Positions 21,150 through 33,981 of a stretch of 64,000 bases of DNA are shown here, one piece after another (the first letter of the stretch is position 1; every line of letters starts with the position of its first letter). The stretch lies in NCBI GenBank assembly GCA_038087015.1, contig JASBNA010000021.1, positions 310,001 through 374,000 of the forward strand, read 5' to 3'. A model generated the notes under the pieces. It was not told the origin of the DNA. It was given only the letters and a program-made list of their open reading frames with translations, and did no database searches. A program made the position numbers and the translations under genes. The stretch is from Cerrena zonata. Its lineage: Eukaryota; Basidiomycota; Agaricomycetes; Polyporales; Cerrenaceae.

Positions 21150-24100
21150 CGCACTAGTAGACTACAGGATTATACATAATCCATACACTGGTGTGCAAAA
21201 CCTGTTGTGCAGATTAAGCCCAATAATAATAGAGCTATTAGTGTGCTTATATATATATAATCATAGATAGTTATGTGACAATCATTATAATAGTCAAGAT
21301 ACTAATATAATGTGTGGTGCAGTTATAATACTGGATATAAATCTCACTGTAGGGCTTATAATGAAAACAAGCCTGATATAATAATGAATGCTCTCATTAT
21401 AAAAATGATTGTGCAGCTATTATTATATAACCAAGTTTAATAATATAATGAAAGCTCACAATATGTATTATATTATATCCTGCATTCTAGCAGTTATAAT
21501 AGATGTTAGCTGAGATATATAATATATGAACACATTATAAAATGATTGTGCAGCTATCATTATCAAACCAAGTTTAATAATATAATCAGAGCTCACAATA
21601 TGTATTATATTATATCTTGCACTCTAGCAGTCATAATGAATGTTAGTTGAGATATATGATGTATGGACACATTATAACTATAGTCATACATACTTGAGTA
21701 GCATTCATATTTGAATATGGACAGCTGATAATCAATTATAGGCCTTTGTATAGCAGGGATAATAATAGATCTACAGCTTCAAATTGAGCTTCTCAAAATG
21801 ATGTGTGGCTGTGTATGGGTGCCTGGGATCCTTTACTCACCCTCCGCTTTCCCTACATGCTTATATAAGCCCCTATTATTGCCTATTTGGGAAAATAGAT
21901 TGCATTAGGGTGGGGGATGGTGCAGGGCTCTATGCTAGGGGTTAGAGCATGTTCTAGACATCAAAAGGACGGCATTTAAATGCTGAATTCATATCCGAAA
22001 CCACCATGTGAATAGGATAAGAACTGACTGAGTAATAACAGAAATAGTGAGGGGAAATCGAAAAAAGGGGGGTTCTAATTGAAATAGGATTGGATGGAGC
22101 GGTCCAAATATTAAGCGGTGATTATATGTTGCTCATCCATGCTAGGGAAAGGTATATTCCAACCTACAAGTCATTTGGACAAGTACTGCAAGCTCTATAC
22201 CTGGTAATACCCTGGGAAAGCGAAATTAGGGGGGTACCCTAGGCTCCCTATGGAGAACCAGCCATTCCCTTCACTATTGGTGATAATAAAGTCAGGATAT
22301 ACACTGGGGAAGCTCATATTCCACTCCATGGAGCCACAGATTCATTTCCCATGTATGGGCCTTGCATATAGTGCTCAAAATGCGAAATATAGGCTATTTT
22401 CTGTACATATACTCAAATAACTTAGCAAGGGATGGGATTGAAGACAATATACTTGACAAAAGCATAGATACAATCTACCTCAGAATGGTTGTACAGCCAC
22501 CCGACATAAATCCCAGTGGTTGGCTCTCCATAACTCTATTACCTTGGGCAGGAGGGCGGAAAAAAGCTATTCTTGTGGTCACTATTGCAAGGGCTGTATA
22601 CATCCTTTTGATGAAATGTTTCTTTGTGCTCATTGCCTCATTTAGGAGGTCCAATTTAGTCCTTTTACTTTCCCTCAGGCCTAGAAATGACCCTCAAAAT
22701 TGTCTCCCATCCCTCCTCTCCCCCTGACCCAGAAATACCTCAAATCACACCTCTTTTTGGACCTACAAGTCTTACTATTGTACCAGATAACATGAAGAGG
22801 GATAGCCTGAGTGAGGGACATCAAGTACTCCTTGAATCCCCAGCCACCATGCAAGAACTTCCAGCATGGCCTATGATATACAGGAAGGAGTGTCTTAGAG
22901 AATTGCTATTTGAGAGAAACTTGCAACTAGGTACACTAACCCTAGTGTTAACAAAAAGTATGTCCTATGGTCAGGGCAGCTGGATAGCATTGTGAGGGAT
23001 ACCTGAAAACCCACCAAAAGTAGTATTTTTTCTATCTGGATGTGACTCTATCTGCCTCTGGGTGGGTATATGTGGGTTTGAGTGCAGAAATAAGGGTATA
23101 TTGGGAGGTGATTTATAGAGATATCTCTACACTTTGTGTCCTGTAACTCTAGATATAATCTGGTATATACTATAGTACTAAGTATACAGAATCACAGCCC
23201 AGCTGGTGCAGGGGTTGGTGAGATATGAAGACCTGCTCCCCCATCCCCTCCTCAGGAGTATCTTTACTCCCCCTTTATCATTTCACATGCTATCACTAAG
23301 GAAACTTGTATATATGCTGCCCTAACTATTTGACACATCTAGAAGCAATCCTGACACGTAAAAACATGCTCTAACATGCTCTGTATATGACCCATGCTCT
23401 ATCTCCTCCCTCCTCTTTTATCACCCAGTATTGGCTCTAGTACAAAGCAGTATTGAGAGGCACCTGGTGGATAATATTGTGATACTTTATCAAAGGTACA
23501 GAATATTCTATCCACCAGAATGGAAGATACAATACATGTGCTCCTCCTGGTACCCAGGGAGATTATTTTGGCTATCCAGTACTCAAACTCTATTTTTGTG
23601 GCAAGAGGATTGACATATAAGCTTCCCCAGTGTATATCCTGACTTTATTATCACCAATAGTGAAGGGAATAGCTGGTTCTCCATAGGGAGCCTAGGGTAC
23701 CCCCCTAATTTCGCTTTCCCAGGGTATTACCAGGTATAGAGCTTGCAGTACTTGTCCAAATGACTTGTAGGTTGGAATATACCTTTCCCTAGCATGGATG
23801 AGCAACATATAATCACCGCTTAATATTTGGACCGCTCCATCCAATCCTATTTCAATTAGAACCCCCCTTTTTTCGATTTCCCCTCACTATTTCTGTTATT
23901 ACTCAGTCAGTTCTTATCCTATTCACATGGTGGTTTCGGATATGAATTCAGCATTTAAATGCCGTCCTTTTGATGTCTAGAACATGCTCTAACCCCTAGC
24001 ATAGAGCCCTGCACCATCCCCCACCCTAATGCAATCTATTTTCCCAAATAGGCAATAATAGGGGCTTATATAAGCATGTAGGGAAAGCGGAGGGTGAGTA

Positions 24101-24784
24101 AAGGATCCCAGGCACCCATACACAGCCACACATCATTTTGAGAAGCTCAATTTGAAGCTGTAGATCTATTATTATCCCTGCTATACAAAGGCCTATAATT
24201 GATTATCAGCTGTCCATATTCAAATATGAATGCTACTCAAGTATGTATGACTATAGTTATAATGTGTCCATACATCATATATCTCAACTAACATTCATTA
24301 TGACTGCTAGAGTGCAAGATATAATATAATACATATTGTGAGCTCTGATTATATTATTAAACTTGGTTTGATAATGATAGCTGCACAATCATTTTATAAT
24401 GTGTTCATATATTATATATCTCAGCTAACATCTATTATAACTGCTAGAATGCAGGATATAATATAATACATATTGTGAGCTTTCATTATATTATTAAACT
24501 TGGTTATATAATAATAGCTGCACAATCATTTTTATAATGAGAGCATTCATTATTATATCAGGCTTGTTTTCATTATAAGCCCTACAGTGAGATTTATATC
24601 CAGTATTATAACTGCACCACACATTATATTAGTATCTTGACTATTATAATGATTGTCACATAACTATCTATGATTATATATATATAAGCACACTAATAGC
24701 TCTATTATTATTGGGCTTAATCTGCACAACAGGTTTTGCACACCAGTGTATGGATTATGTATAATCCTGTAGTCTACTAGTGCG
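21150..24784. mobile_element. Element with 1165-bp terminal inverted repeats
   Basis: The left arm 21150-22314 and right arm 23620-24784 are equal in length and almost identical; I noticed one mismatch near the inner end. The ends read CGCACTAGTAGACTACAGG and its complement. The spacer is 1305 bp. Each arm contains two tandem, diverged copies of a unit of about 137 bp (about 21401-21675) with GATTGTGCAGCTAT and GCTCACAATATGTATTATAT. The host KDZ reading continues across it. The target duplication is not clear: with these ends none is needed to keep the frame. CACTAG ends hint at CACTA-type transposition, but no transposase is present. Confidence 0.88.
22687..22995 (+). CDS. Possible 102-aa ORF in the inverted-repeat spacer
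   Basis: This is the best open frame in the spacer. It starts MTLKIVSHPSSPPDPEIPQI and ends SYGQGSWIAL. It has no recognised domain, no clear introns and no homology visible to me. It could be chance; the remaining spacer frames are shorter or less protein-like. Confidence 0.2.
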   Translation: MTLKIVSHPSSPPDPEIPQITPLFGPTSLTIVPDNMKRDSLSEGHQVLLESPATMQELPAWPMIYRKECLRELLFERNLQLGTLTLVLTKSMSYGQGSWIAL

Positions 24785-25249
24785 ACGTGTTTCGACATTG
24801 CACCATATGACTTCTTCCTTTGCCCTCGCAATTCAATATCGGAGTTTTAGCATTTCATGGTACACCGGCTTCACCCACAGCTTATCACAAATGTCATTTC
24901 ATGTACTATGGAGGATGGTAAGCTCTTCAACGTAGCCGTACTGTGACAGTTTTGACCAGTCAAGCTTTTCTCGTGGGGGGGTAAGACGAGCGGCTGCGTT
25001 GTTGTAAGTATCCACTGCCCGTCAAATTGCTTTAGACCTGGTTTGTAAGGACTTCGCGATATGAGTTCGCATCTTGTAACCTATACAGAAGTCAGTTGAG
25101 TCAAATAAAATAAAATAGAGATTACTTGCCAGTACTAGAAATATTGAGCTTGTGGAGCTCAAACAAACATTGAATAACAAGCTTATGGAGTTTGTCGATA
25201 GTGCGGCGATACGCACGCTCAACGATGTACTTCAACGTCTCGCTATACT

Positions 25250-25964
25250 CACTAGATCGTAGCCCAAATTTTAGGCTTCATAAAAGTCAGGTAAAGTTTT
25301 ATAAAAATTCTCTTACAAAATATACTTTTTAGCATTATAAAATTGTCAGAAAATGCTAAATTGCAGCAGAATTTGATAAATCATAAAAACCTATATAAAT
25401 TCAGACCTTTGTATTCAATTTTTAGACTTTAGAAATCCTGAATTTTCATACATTTTTCATAAGAGAAAAATTTACTATACAAAATTCAAAATTTTAATAT
25501 ACTTTTATTTCTCTAAAAATCATAATATAATTGTATATATGAAAATAATGTTTTATAAATAGAGAGCCTAAAGAGAAGATATAGACTACTATTGTTGGTA
25601 AATCATAGTCTCTGTTAATTATACTATGTGATAGAGATATTTAAGTGTGCAATATCACTGACCTTTCCAAATTAGCAGTTTAAATTTTATATTACTTTTG
25701 GAGAATCAAAAGTCTATCAAAATTTTAAATTTTATATAGTAGATTTTTCTTTAACAAAAAATATATGAAAATTCAAGATTTCTAAAGTCTAAAAATTGAA
25801 TACAAAGGTCTGAATTTATATAGGTTTTTATGATTCATCAAATTCTGCTGCAATTTAGCATTTTCTGACAATTTTATAATGCTAAAAAGTATATTTTGTA
25901 AGAGAATTTTTATAAAACTTTACCTGACTTTTATGAAGCCTAAAATTTGGGCTACGATCCAGTG
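25250..25964. mobile_element. Palindromic MITE, subfamily A, in KDZ-2
   Basis: The 715-bp copy starts CACTAGATCGTAGCCC (one change from CACTGG) and ends GGGCTACGATCCAGTG. ACT direct repeats flank it (25247-25249 and 25965-25967). It interrupts KDZ-2 after RWIPGDSQ. It shares the subfamily A arm markers with the copy at 2221. Confidence 0.93.
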
Positions 25965-27221
25965 ACTGCGAATCACCCGGTATCCAGCGTTGAGTAATCC
26001 CGAGTCTGCACTCCATCGCCATAACATCGCGCAAGAGACTATCACAGTGTTCAATTGCGACACGACGTTGAGTCTCAAGACGCCTGGTAGCGGAAGCAAT
26101 GTCTGAGTATACTCGACTACTTGATCCCGGCATCTCAGAGACGAAGCTGGCTTCCTCAAGGCGATCAAAGTAGGATGACTCGCGCTTGGACTTCTCGGTA
26201 CATGCAGCTTGTAGTTCCTGTAGGAGCTCGACATATTCTACCTGAAGAGTATTAGCCTCAGGCTCCTCACCTAGCTGGGTGAAGAACTCCGCCTGTTCCT
26301 TCTCCCAACTATCCATGTCTTCGTCAGAGATGTTGAATTGTTGCTTCGACTCTTCTAACGCCCATGTGTCGTTTTCAAGAATATCCAACGCCTGTTTGTA
26401 GTTATTGAGAAGGTAGATGCCAAGGTTGGCATACTTATCACTGTCCCAGTGGATCCAAAAATTATCTTGCCAAAGGTCACGTCGGAAGGCTGAAGCGTGT
26501 CATGTTCCCGGGGCAAGTCCATTGGAGGAGCTGAAGACACGTTCGCAAGTTTCAAAATCCCGCAGGCCAACACCTTCGAAGACTGCAGGATGGTTGCTAC
26601 GTTGACATTGATAATTGTGTGAGTAGCCATGGAAGGCGTTCACAAGAAAGTCGAATTTCTTCTCGATTACAGCTGGTCCAAGACTTGAATTGCATACAGT
26701 ACCTGCAAAGGCACAGCCAATGTCAGAAGCAATAGCCGCACTGCCATCAAGGACCTCTAGAGCCTTGGCGACCATTGCAAGTGGGTACTTGGTACTAGGA
26801 GGAACATGAGATGGTTCAGGGGAGATCAGACAGAAAGAAACTCACAGCTCTCCACTACGTACCATATTACAAACCCACAGGATCAGGCCATGCTCACAAA
26901 CTGAGGCATAAATTCCCATCTCATCAAAGATACCCCATGATCTTTTCTTGTCGTCCAAGGCCGCAGCCTTCCAATTCTTCATGCATTGGTTGGTGTTGCT
27001 GGGGGTGGATTGGGGACCATCAGTAGGATCACCCTCCAGAACCTTCTCCGCAATCCTCTCTCCTTCATCACCACTCTCGTCATCAGTTGAGTCTCCCATA
27101 CGAACTTCACAATGTCTAGTTGTTTGGGTAGCCGGTCGCGACTTGACTTCATTCACAAAACGATCTACAAACTCACGAGGGAGAATGTAGTCGGAGTCGT
27201 TATAAGTACGAGTATCCGCGG

Positions 27222-28298
27222 TGTCGGTCTCAGAAAGTGATTAGTCTATATAGGACTAAATACGAACTTTCCTCGCAGAGAAATCTTGGGTGAGACGTTA
27301 CACCGAATATTCCCTGTTGTTCGTTGAGTTGGGATTGTTTTTATCTACTTGCCCGCTTGTGTGTTGTGAAAGAGTAGATAAGGTAGGTAGAGTAGGGAGA
27401 ATATAGGAGAGTTTAAGGGTTTAGAACTAGGAAAGAGACTGGAATATAAAATCAAAGGATAAAGACTTTAACTGAACAAACTTATGTCCACTTAAAGCAG
27501 GATACGACTCTTAAATGCTGAACGATACGACTGACAAACAAGAGAGACACTTTGTCTCTAGTTTACTGACTTATAACTGAGAGGGGAAGACTACTAGACA
27601 GGTTCTAGTGAGTCACTTTAGATTACTTTAATCTAAAGGTAAATACAGGAAAAATACTGGAGTTCAGAGGCTTGCTTGGAAACTGCTTCCAACCTTCTTG
27701 CTTAGAGGGAAGAGAGGGGCTCTATTTATGCTTTTTGGAAGCCTCCTTTCTCTAGCCAATCAGGTTGTGACAAGTGTCTACTCCACTTGTTGCTAAGTAA
27801 AATACAAAGATGTACTTATATAGAATAAAGTTAAAGTTTTTGGTAACTATGTTTCAGACTTGAAACATGTTTCAGATAAATATTGTCATGGTAACCTTGT
27901 ATTCCTATACTGTCTTTGATATTATTGTCTTGTTTGTCCCTGATACTTTGATATGATGAACCTTAAACACATCACTCTGACTCAGATAATGTCTTGTCAC
28001 TCTGACTCAGATGATGTTTTGTTAGTTTTGATTCCGATTTGCCGGGTCTTGATTCCGAAATAATGGTTCTTAGTTCCGAAACACTGGTTCTTGTTGTGAG
28101 AGTAGTAAAGTCCCATCATTAGAGATCTGCAGTTCCAGTTTCCAGCTACTGTCTTCACAGATAAGTCTAGGGTTGACTTCTGTAATGTAAAATCCATATT
28201 TGATAATTAAATATTATCAAGAATAATATTCTCTTTGAGGATTGATAGTGAGTCTCTTGCTGTTATGTTCATGCATGAAACCATTTTCATGCAGGACA
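27222..28298 (-). mobile_element. 3' LTR of Gypsy-A
   Basis: It is 1077 bp, the same length as the solo LTR at 10023 and its inverse complement. On the minus strand it starts TGTCCTGCATGAAAATGG and ends ACCGACA. The adjoining host tetranucleotide is GCGG (27218-27221); its partner lies outside the window. A TATA-like motif lies near 27730. Confidence 0.93.
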
Positions 28299-28781
28299 TG
28301 TGGGGGTCACTTGAAATTGCAACTGTCCCCAGTTGCTTACTTGACTTGGAAAGGGGATGAGATTATAACAGGATGTTCTTGATCGAATTCATTTTCCTAA
28401 GGCATGTACACAGACAGGTTAATACGTCGCGTTTACCAAATTATTTTTGTTTAAATACTTTGGCAATTTATCTTTCATCAAGTCTACTTATCGCAAGTAG
28501 CTTGACCAGTTCTTCAGGTACGTTGCGTTCACCAATAATATTCCAGATGAATATCTTGGCCAGTTATTGTTCATCAAGTCTACCCACCAGAAGTAGCTTG
28601 ACCAGTTACTGTATCACTTTCACCAGTAATATTCCAGTTGAATATTCTGGTCAGTCTCTCTTTTCTCCTAATGCCCACCAGAAGCATTTTGGAGCAGAAT
28701 CTAATTGTCCTTATACGTTCTCTTAATCACGAAATTTCTGTTGTTATATATGTGCTTTTGTCTGTGATCATTCCTTGTGGG
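28299..28781 (-). repeat. 3' noncoding part of Gypsy-A with polypurine-tract-like end and repeats
   Basis: Next to the LTR the minus strand reads TTTCAAGTGACCCCCACA, matching the same position in Gypsy-2 and probably marking plus-strand primer generation. Further in, two imperfect copies of about 100 bp (about 28468-28570 and 28571-28665) share TTCATCAAGTCTAC, AGTAGCTTGACCAGTT and AATATTCCAG. No coding sequence. Confidence 0.6.
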
Positions 28782-31700
28782 TCAGAATTCTTGTTCAGGG
28801 CTGATTTCTTCTTCACTGTCAAAGAACAAATCAGTTTTGTCATTGTCCGATTCATCTTCGTTATTGTCTTCTTTCCATTCGTCTATAACTTGGGGTTCTG
28901 GAGGTACGTCTGGTTTATGTCTCTTTAACTCCTTTAATCGTTTATCGTCTCTGAGGATATAAGGCAAAATACGAAAAGCTGCCACCTTTTGACTCCATAT
29001 CGATCCGTCTAATTCTTTGAGAATATATGATCCTCCTTGAGTTCTCCGTACAACTTCGAATGGTCCTAAATATTGTTGTTTACTTTTACGGTTCATGGAT
29101 TTTTCTATAGTGGTATTGCGTACTAATACCAGGGTTCCCTTTTTGTGGTTTTCTGTGAATAGTCTTCTTTTGAACTTCTTTTCAAATCTTTCTTTAGAAT
29201 TGATTCTGGTTTTTGCCAACAATTCTGCAGCTCTCTCTAAGTCTTCTGGTCTTTTCTCTAACTGGCGCATTCTCAGTGCCAATAACTCTGATGTAGGCAT
29301 TCCGGAATAGAATCCATCAACCATTGCAGTAGCTTCAATTAAATCAAATGGAAGGACAGGATGAACTCCATGTAAAAGATAGAATGGTGATGTCCCAGTT
29401 GATCGATTGATAGTGATTTTGTCAGCAAAGAAGGCATGTCTGACATGTATTGGCCACTGTTTTGGTTTGTCTTGGCAAGTTTTCATTATGGATTCTCGAA
29501 TTATAAAATGTCCGCGTTCGACTACACCATTTGCCTTGGAATTATAAGGGGAAATTCGAATATGGGGAATTCCATATCTTCTTGTTAATTCAGAAAAGGC
29601 CTCTTGCACTTCTGAACCATTATCTGTAACTACCTGTCCAACAGCTCCATATCGACAGATAATTTCTTCCCAGAAAAATAAAGCAAGTGTTTTAGCTTTA
29701 ATGTTTCTCAGTGCTCGTCCTTCTGATACTCGTGATAAATCATCTCTTGCTGCTACAATATATTGGAATCCCATACCTTTTTCCATATACATTATATTCA
29801 CATATATTTTAGTGAACAGTGTACTAGGAAATGATACTTTTAGTGGGACTTCAACTTTTCTTGTGCTTCGAAGTTGACATTCATGGCATGAACGAACATG
29901 ATGTTGGGCATCTTTCCACATATTTGGCCAGTAAAAATGCAGCTGTAGTGTTTTCATTACTGCCTGTTCTCCTCTATGTCCTAGTTTTTCATGTGCTGCT
30001 TTTAGGATTTCAAGTCTCTGATTAAGAGAAAAGATAGCTTTTAATGGTGGTTTCAATCCATTTCGCTTGAATAGCTCTCCTTTTCTGATCACAAACTTTT
30101 TACTTCTGGCCACAAGTCTTTGTTTCTGCTGATTGTTCATATACTCAGGGAGTTTTCTTGTCATGAGATATTCTTTGATCTGATGCATTACTTTATCTTG
30201 AGGTGAGTCAGAGACTAGGTATGAAGGAATTATTTGGAAAGGATTACAATGATAATCAGAAATGGCCTGGGGGTCACTTATAAATAAAGCCACCTCATCT
30301 AGCCAGCTGTCATCAAAGTCCTCAATTTCTTCCCCATCTCCTAGCTCTCTTCGTGACAATGCATCTGGTCCTCTATGTTTGTCTGCTGGTACGTGTATTA
30401 GGTCAAAATCGAATAAGAGTATTCCCTGAATCCATCTGTTGATAGATGCATTGGGTTGCAAATCAGGTTCTTTAAGCATACCCTTGATATACTTAGCATC
30501 CACCTCGACTTCTAATTTCTTGGCTCCTACCAAATAGAGACGAAAAGCACGTAGCGCTCTAAATAGGCCATACAATTCTAATTTGGGTTGAGAATATCTT
30601 GCTTCTCTTTCGTTCATAGGGATCGAACCATAACGTGCTGGATGCTTTCTTCCTTTTTCATCTTTTTGGGATAGTATAAATCCTACTGCAATCTTGCTTG
30701 TATCTACTGACATCACCAGGGGATTGTCTGATGTGTAGTCAATAGGTCTGAGTACAGGAGCTGAAGTTATAGCACTCTTGAGGTCTTCAAAGGCAGCTTG
30801 TCTTCGTTCATCCCATTCAAAGATAGTTCCATGTCGAATTAATTCTGTTAGTGGACGAGCTCTGCTGGAATAGTCCTTAATCCAGATTCTAACGGTCCCA
30901 CATAGTCCTAAGAATTCTCGAACATTCTTGGGTGTCTTCAATGGTGGCCAGTTCTTGACTTTATCTACCTTTGCAGGGTCTGGTGATCTTCCTTCTGGTG
31001 AACATTTTTGTCCCAAAATGATTACTTCTCTTCGTGCTAATTGAATTTTAGATGGAGAGAATGTTCCTCCTGCATGTCCAACTCTATGCATTATACGATG
31101 AACGTCACAAGCATGTTCCCAAATAAATCGTCGAATACCAGGATTATCTTTCAGAACTTCAGGCTTTCCATCTTTATCAGGGTAAATGGTTACTGGCCCT
31201 TTGATTGGTAGGTCGTCAATGAATATATCAGCTTTGTGAGGCATCTCATCTTTGAGGATAAAAGTCATGGTAGCTTGAAATTCAGCAGGTGAATTTGTAA
31301 ATCCCATAGGGAGTGATGTCAGTCTAAGCAATCCTAGAGGAGACATGAATGCTGTCAGGTCTCTACTTTTTGGATGTATTTTTCTAGCATCAAATCCCCA
31401 GTGTAGATCGAATGCTGTGTAACACTGACGTCTAGCAAAGGGTTCTACAAATGCATCTAAAATAGGGGGTAAACCAGCGTCTCGAATAGATACGGCATTG
31501 AGTGGTTGTAAATCATGTACAATTCGCAGTTTGCCATTCTTTTTCAGGACACAGAACCAACACGATCGATATGAGGATTGGCTTGGTTCATAAACTCCTG
31601 CTGCCATCTTTTCTTTCAGTAAGTCTACAACTTGTTCTCTTAATCCTGGAGGAATAGGTATGTTCTGGAATGCCCATGGGACATGAGGTATGGTTGGGAT

Positions 31701-32177
31701 TATATACGGCGTGAAATAGTCTTCTCGAAAGGTTCCTCTTTCATCTTCTTCAAATACTAAGGTATGCTGGTTAAGTTGAAGTATATGAGAGAACAACTTC
31801 TCCTCTTCTGGCCATAAGAATTTGTCAGAGTTTATATTCAATTTCTCTAAGCGTTCTTTGGTTAGTCTCCCATTGCTTTTAAACTCTGGAGGTTGTTGGG
31901 TTAATGGAGGAAGACTTTTCAAAGGGTCTTCTGGGAATCATCTATGTACTCGCGATTCTTCTGGAAACACTCCTGGGACTGGTTTGATCTTTTTGTCCAC
32001 TCGTTTGTAAGCAGTATTGACTGTACTTGACATTTCTATAATAATGTCGTCATCGCTTTCCAGGTACGCATAGATGCATTGAAGTGGTTCATTCGGATCA
32101 ACTCGCTTCGGAGATTCCCTAACTAGATGGATAAGTTTGTTCTGACGGAATTGATGGGCGTTACATTTTTGCTCCAT
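28782..32177 (-). pseudogene. pol: Gypsy-A Pol: reverse transcriptase, RNase H, integrase; one in-frame stop
   Basis: The minus-strand frame opens at 32177 and is parallel to Pol of Gypsy-2. An in-frame TGA (31938-31940) follows PEESRVHR; the frame then continues FPEDPLKSLPP to 28782. RT shows the VYEPSQSSYRS...FCVLKKNGKLRIVHD blocks and the catalytic FIDDLPIKG. RNase H shows SVDTSKIAVGF, KLELYGLFRALRAF and VEVDAKYIKGM. Integrase shows the HHCC zinc finger (HEKLGHRGEQ...CHECQ) and the triad in VNIMYMEKG, VTDNGSEV and ANGVVERGH. No protease or Gag is attached, and no chromodomain is visible at the C-terminus. Apart from the TGA, the roughly 1130 codons are open. Confidence 0.92.
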
Positions 32178-32654
32178 ATTTGGTCTAGTGAAATCAAATG
32201 ATAATAGTAGTTTGCTTGGGGTTTGAATCGATTAGTGTGTTGTTGAGGGAAAGGGTTAAATGTGTTGATTGAGATATGCAGGTACGTAAGTTGTTAGGAT
32301 TGTTGTATGCTTTTCACTCTTTCGAGCATAAGGTGAACAGGGTATATAGAGTGCTGGGAATACATACAAATCGCCTGGTCAACAACTCATGTATCTGCTG
32401 CCTCACTTTTCAGGTACAGGTTTAGAAACAAATGACATCAAGGACTTTTCTGATGGGAATGTAGCTGGCCAGTGCTCTACTGGGCCCTTCGATTTCTTGT
32501 AGGTCCTATTTGAAATGCTCTCTTTTTGCTGATGGAATTTTGATTAGCGCACAATAGTTGTTACCGTGCATTCTTGCCTTCGACTTCGGTCATCTCTTCT
32601 AAGACCACTGCTACGTGCTTTTACTTTAACTCTCCCTTACTGCCAAACTCCACT
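32178..32654. other. Spacer between Pol start and antisense gene Y1
   Basis: This noncoding stretch of about 480 bp separates minus-strand pol from plus-strand Y1, whose starts face away from each other. It is where promoters for both would be expected. A TATATAGAG near 32344 is TATA-like on the plus strand. Nothing else recognised. Confidence 0.35.
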
Positions 32655-33444
32655 ATGTCATTCTTTTGCTGCTGTGGTACCAAATCGACTTCACCCGTCT
32701 CAGATCAGTTTGAACTGATTGAAAGACATCAAGTATCCTCTCGATTTGAACTCTCTCTCAATCGCTTCAAGTCCCATCGAATCATCAATGATAGGGTGTT
32801 TCTGCCCATCTACTTCTATCGCCGCGCCAAAGATAACCTTGGACCTCACTTCTTTCAGGTGGACCCTTTGACAAAAGTGGTCCCTATATTGAAGTTGGGT
32901 CTGTCCTTAGTCTTGGTACTGCCTGACGACAATCCTTCAACCTCTCTCCGAAGGGACAAGTCCAGAGAAATCGAGTGTTTTGTTGTTGGAGTTGCCGATG
33001 CAAATCCCATCCGCGTTACCTTTACCATGGTCGGGGTCTTTCGAGGCCATCTCCAGATCTTCTACTTGGTATCCTTACGACGTCATATTGACCACAAAAA
33101 TCTCCCTCAATTGATTCAATGGGAAAATGGTCATCCAAAATGGGTATTCCTACCATATCATTCTTACAAAGCCCGTGCATCCGCACTTCTTCCTTTGGTG
33201 GATTCTATTATGTCCAACTGGTCTAGATTTGTCAAGACCGGTCTTCCTGCTCTTCGTGGAATGGAGACACATATTCTGGGGACGTCAGAACTTTTGCAGA
33301 TGGGTTCTGTCTTAACCTCTATTTCCTCGGTAAGAAATGATTTCCCATTTTAGATTTGAACAATAATTAATCTTCTAATAGGAGTTTTTCGGAGATTCGG
33401 TAGTCGTACGATCACCAAGGTTTTCTTTAAGGTATTTTTGCTGA
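32655..33444 (+). CDS. Antisense gene Y1 inside Gypsy-A, unknown function
   Basis: I do not recognise the family, but it is a paralogue of Y2 (54392-55220). Exon 1 (32655-33329, 225 codons) starts MSFFCCCGTKSTSPVSDQF. A 52-nt intron follows (33330-33381, GTAAGA...AATAG). Exon 2 starts EFFGDSV and stops by 33444, with the 3' end uncertain. Features shared with Y2 in order are FNDR/INDRVFLPI, a VGV turn, VGVFRGHLQIFYL against LGVFEKALQIIFL, H/YVDK...LPQLIQW, ARASALLPLVDSIMSNWSR against ARAKVVQNVDDDLTKWSR, and an intron of the same length at the same place. It runs opposite to gag and pol. The Cys-rich start could be lipid-modified; no clear membrane segment. Confidence 0.65.
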
Positions 33445-33981
33445 TATTCATTATTTGTAGGGATAAGTTGACTTTTTAATTGCCTGCTATTGCTGGTTTT
33501 TCTTGGGCTCCCAAAGTTTACCTGTATCCCAGTTTGTAACAGTATACAAGGGTCAAACATCCCGTTAGGTTTCTTGGATTGATTGTACTTGTACCAATCT
33601 TTTTGCTTTCTGAGCGGACTTCAATTTATATGGTTTTGCTATGAGATTTTCTGTCTTTTGTTCAGAAACTGCAAGGCATGCACTATTTCTGAATTGCTGT
33701 GTGATGCAAAAAGAGTTTTTGTTGTAATTAGACTTGTTCTCCGAAGGATAGAAATAGCTTTAACTTTAATCCACGATGTCAAGTTAATTTTAGAACATAT
33801 CGATGGACATAGGATAACACTTTTTATGGTCTTGGCAGTGAACGTATTTCTTGTTCTGACTGATATCTATTGGCTTGCAAGTATCTGGTGCCTCGAATTT
33901 GATTTATGTCGGAAATAGGATGGGGTTTTCTGGCTGAATATCCGGTCCTTCTTTGTTCGCAAGCGGATTACGACAACCCGT
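33445..33981. other. Gypsy-A internal sequence left of Gypsy-2
   Basis: This is noncoding as far as I can see. It was joined to 54287-54391 before Gypsy-2 inserted, so together they form the spacer of about 640 bp between Y1 and Y2. Confidence 0.5.

Larger units (their letters stand above)
20770..27221 (-). pseudogene. KDZ transposase 2, truncated and riddled with insertions
   Basis: The upper end begins mid-protein at DSDYILPREFVDRFVNEVKS, where the Gypsy-A LTR cuts it at 27221. The core follows: KRSWGIFDEMGIYASVCEHG (first Asp), SDIGCAFAGTVCNSSLGP (second Asp), VNAFHGYSHNYQCQRSNHP and FEGVGLRDFETCERVFSSSN (acidic third residue). Then come ATRRLETQRR, MECRLGITQRWIPG and, beyond a MITE (25250-25964), YIVERAYRRTIDKLHKLV. 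The stretch RLTPP.EKLDWSKLSQYGYV is interrupted by in-frame TGA codons at 25022-25024 and 24899-24901. A 3.6-kb inverted-repeat element (21150-24784) splits CNVETR from VCTAIYDETELFSQ. The C-terminus is acidic and ends SSLETFFSNLDIL at 20770. The rest of the N-terminus should lie beyond Gypsy-A, outside the window. Confidence 0.88.

Noticed and set aside
21401..24540. CRISPR-like or satellite array
   Set aside because: The repeats are two diverged units per arm of one inverted-repeat element, not a regular array.
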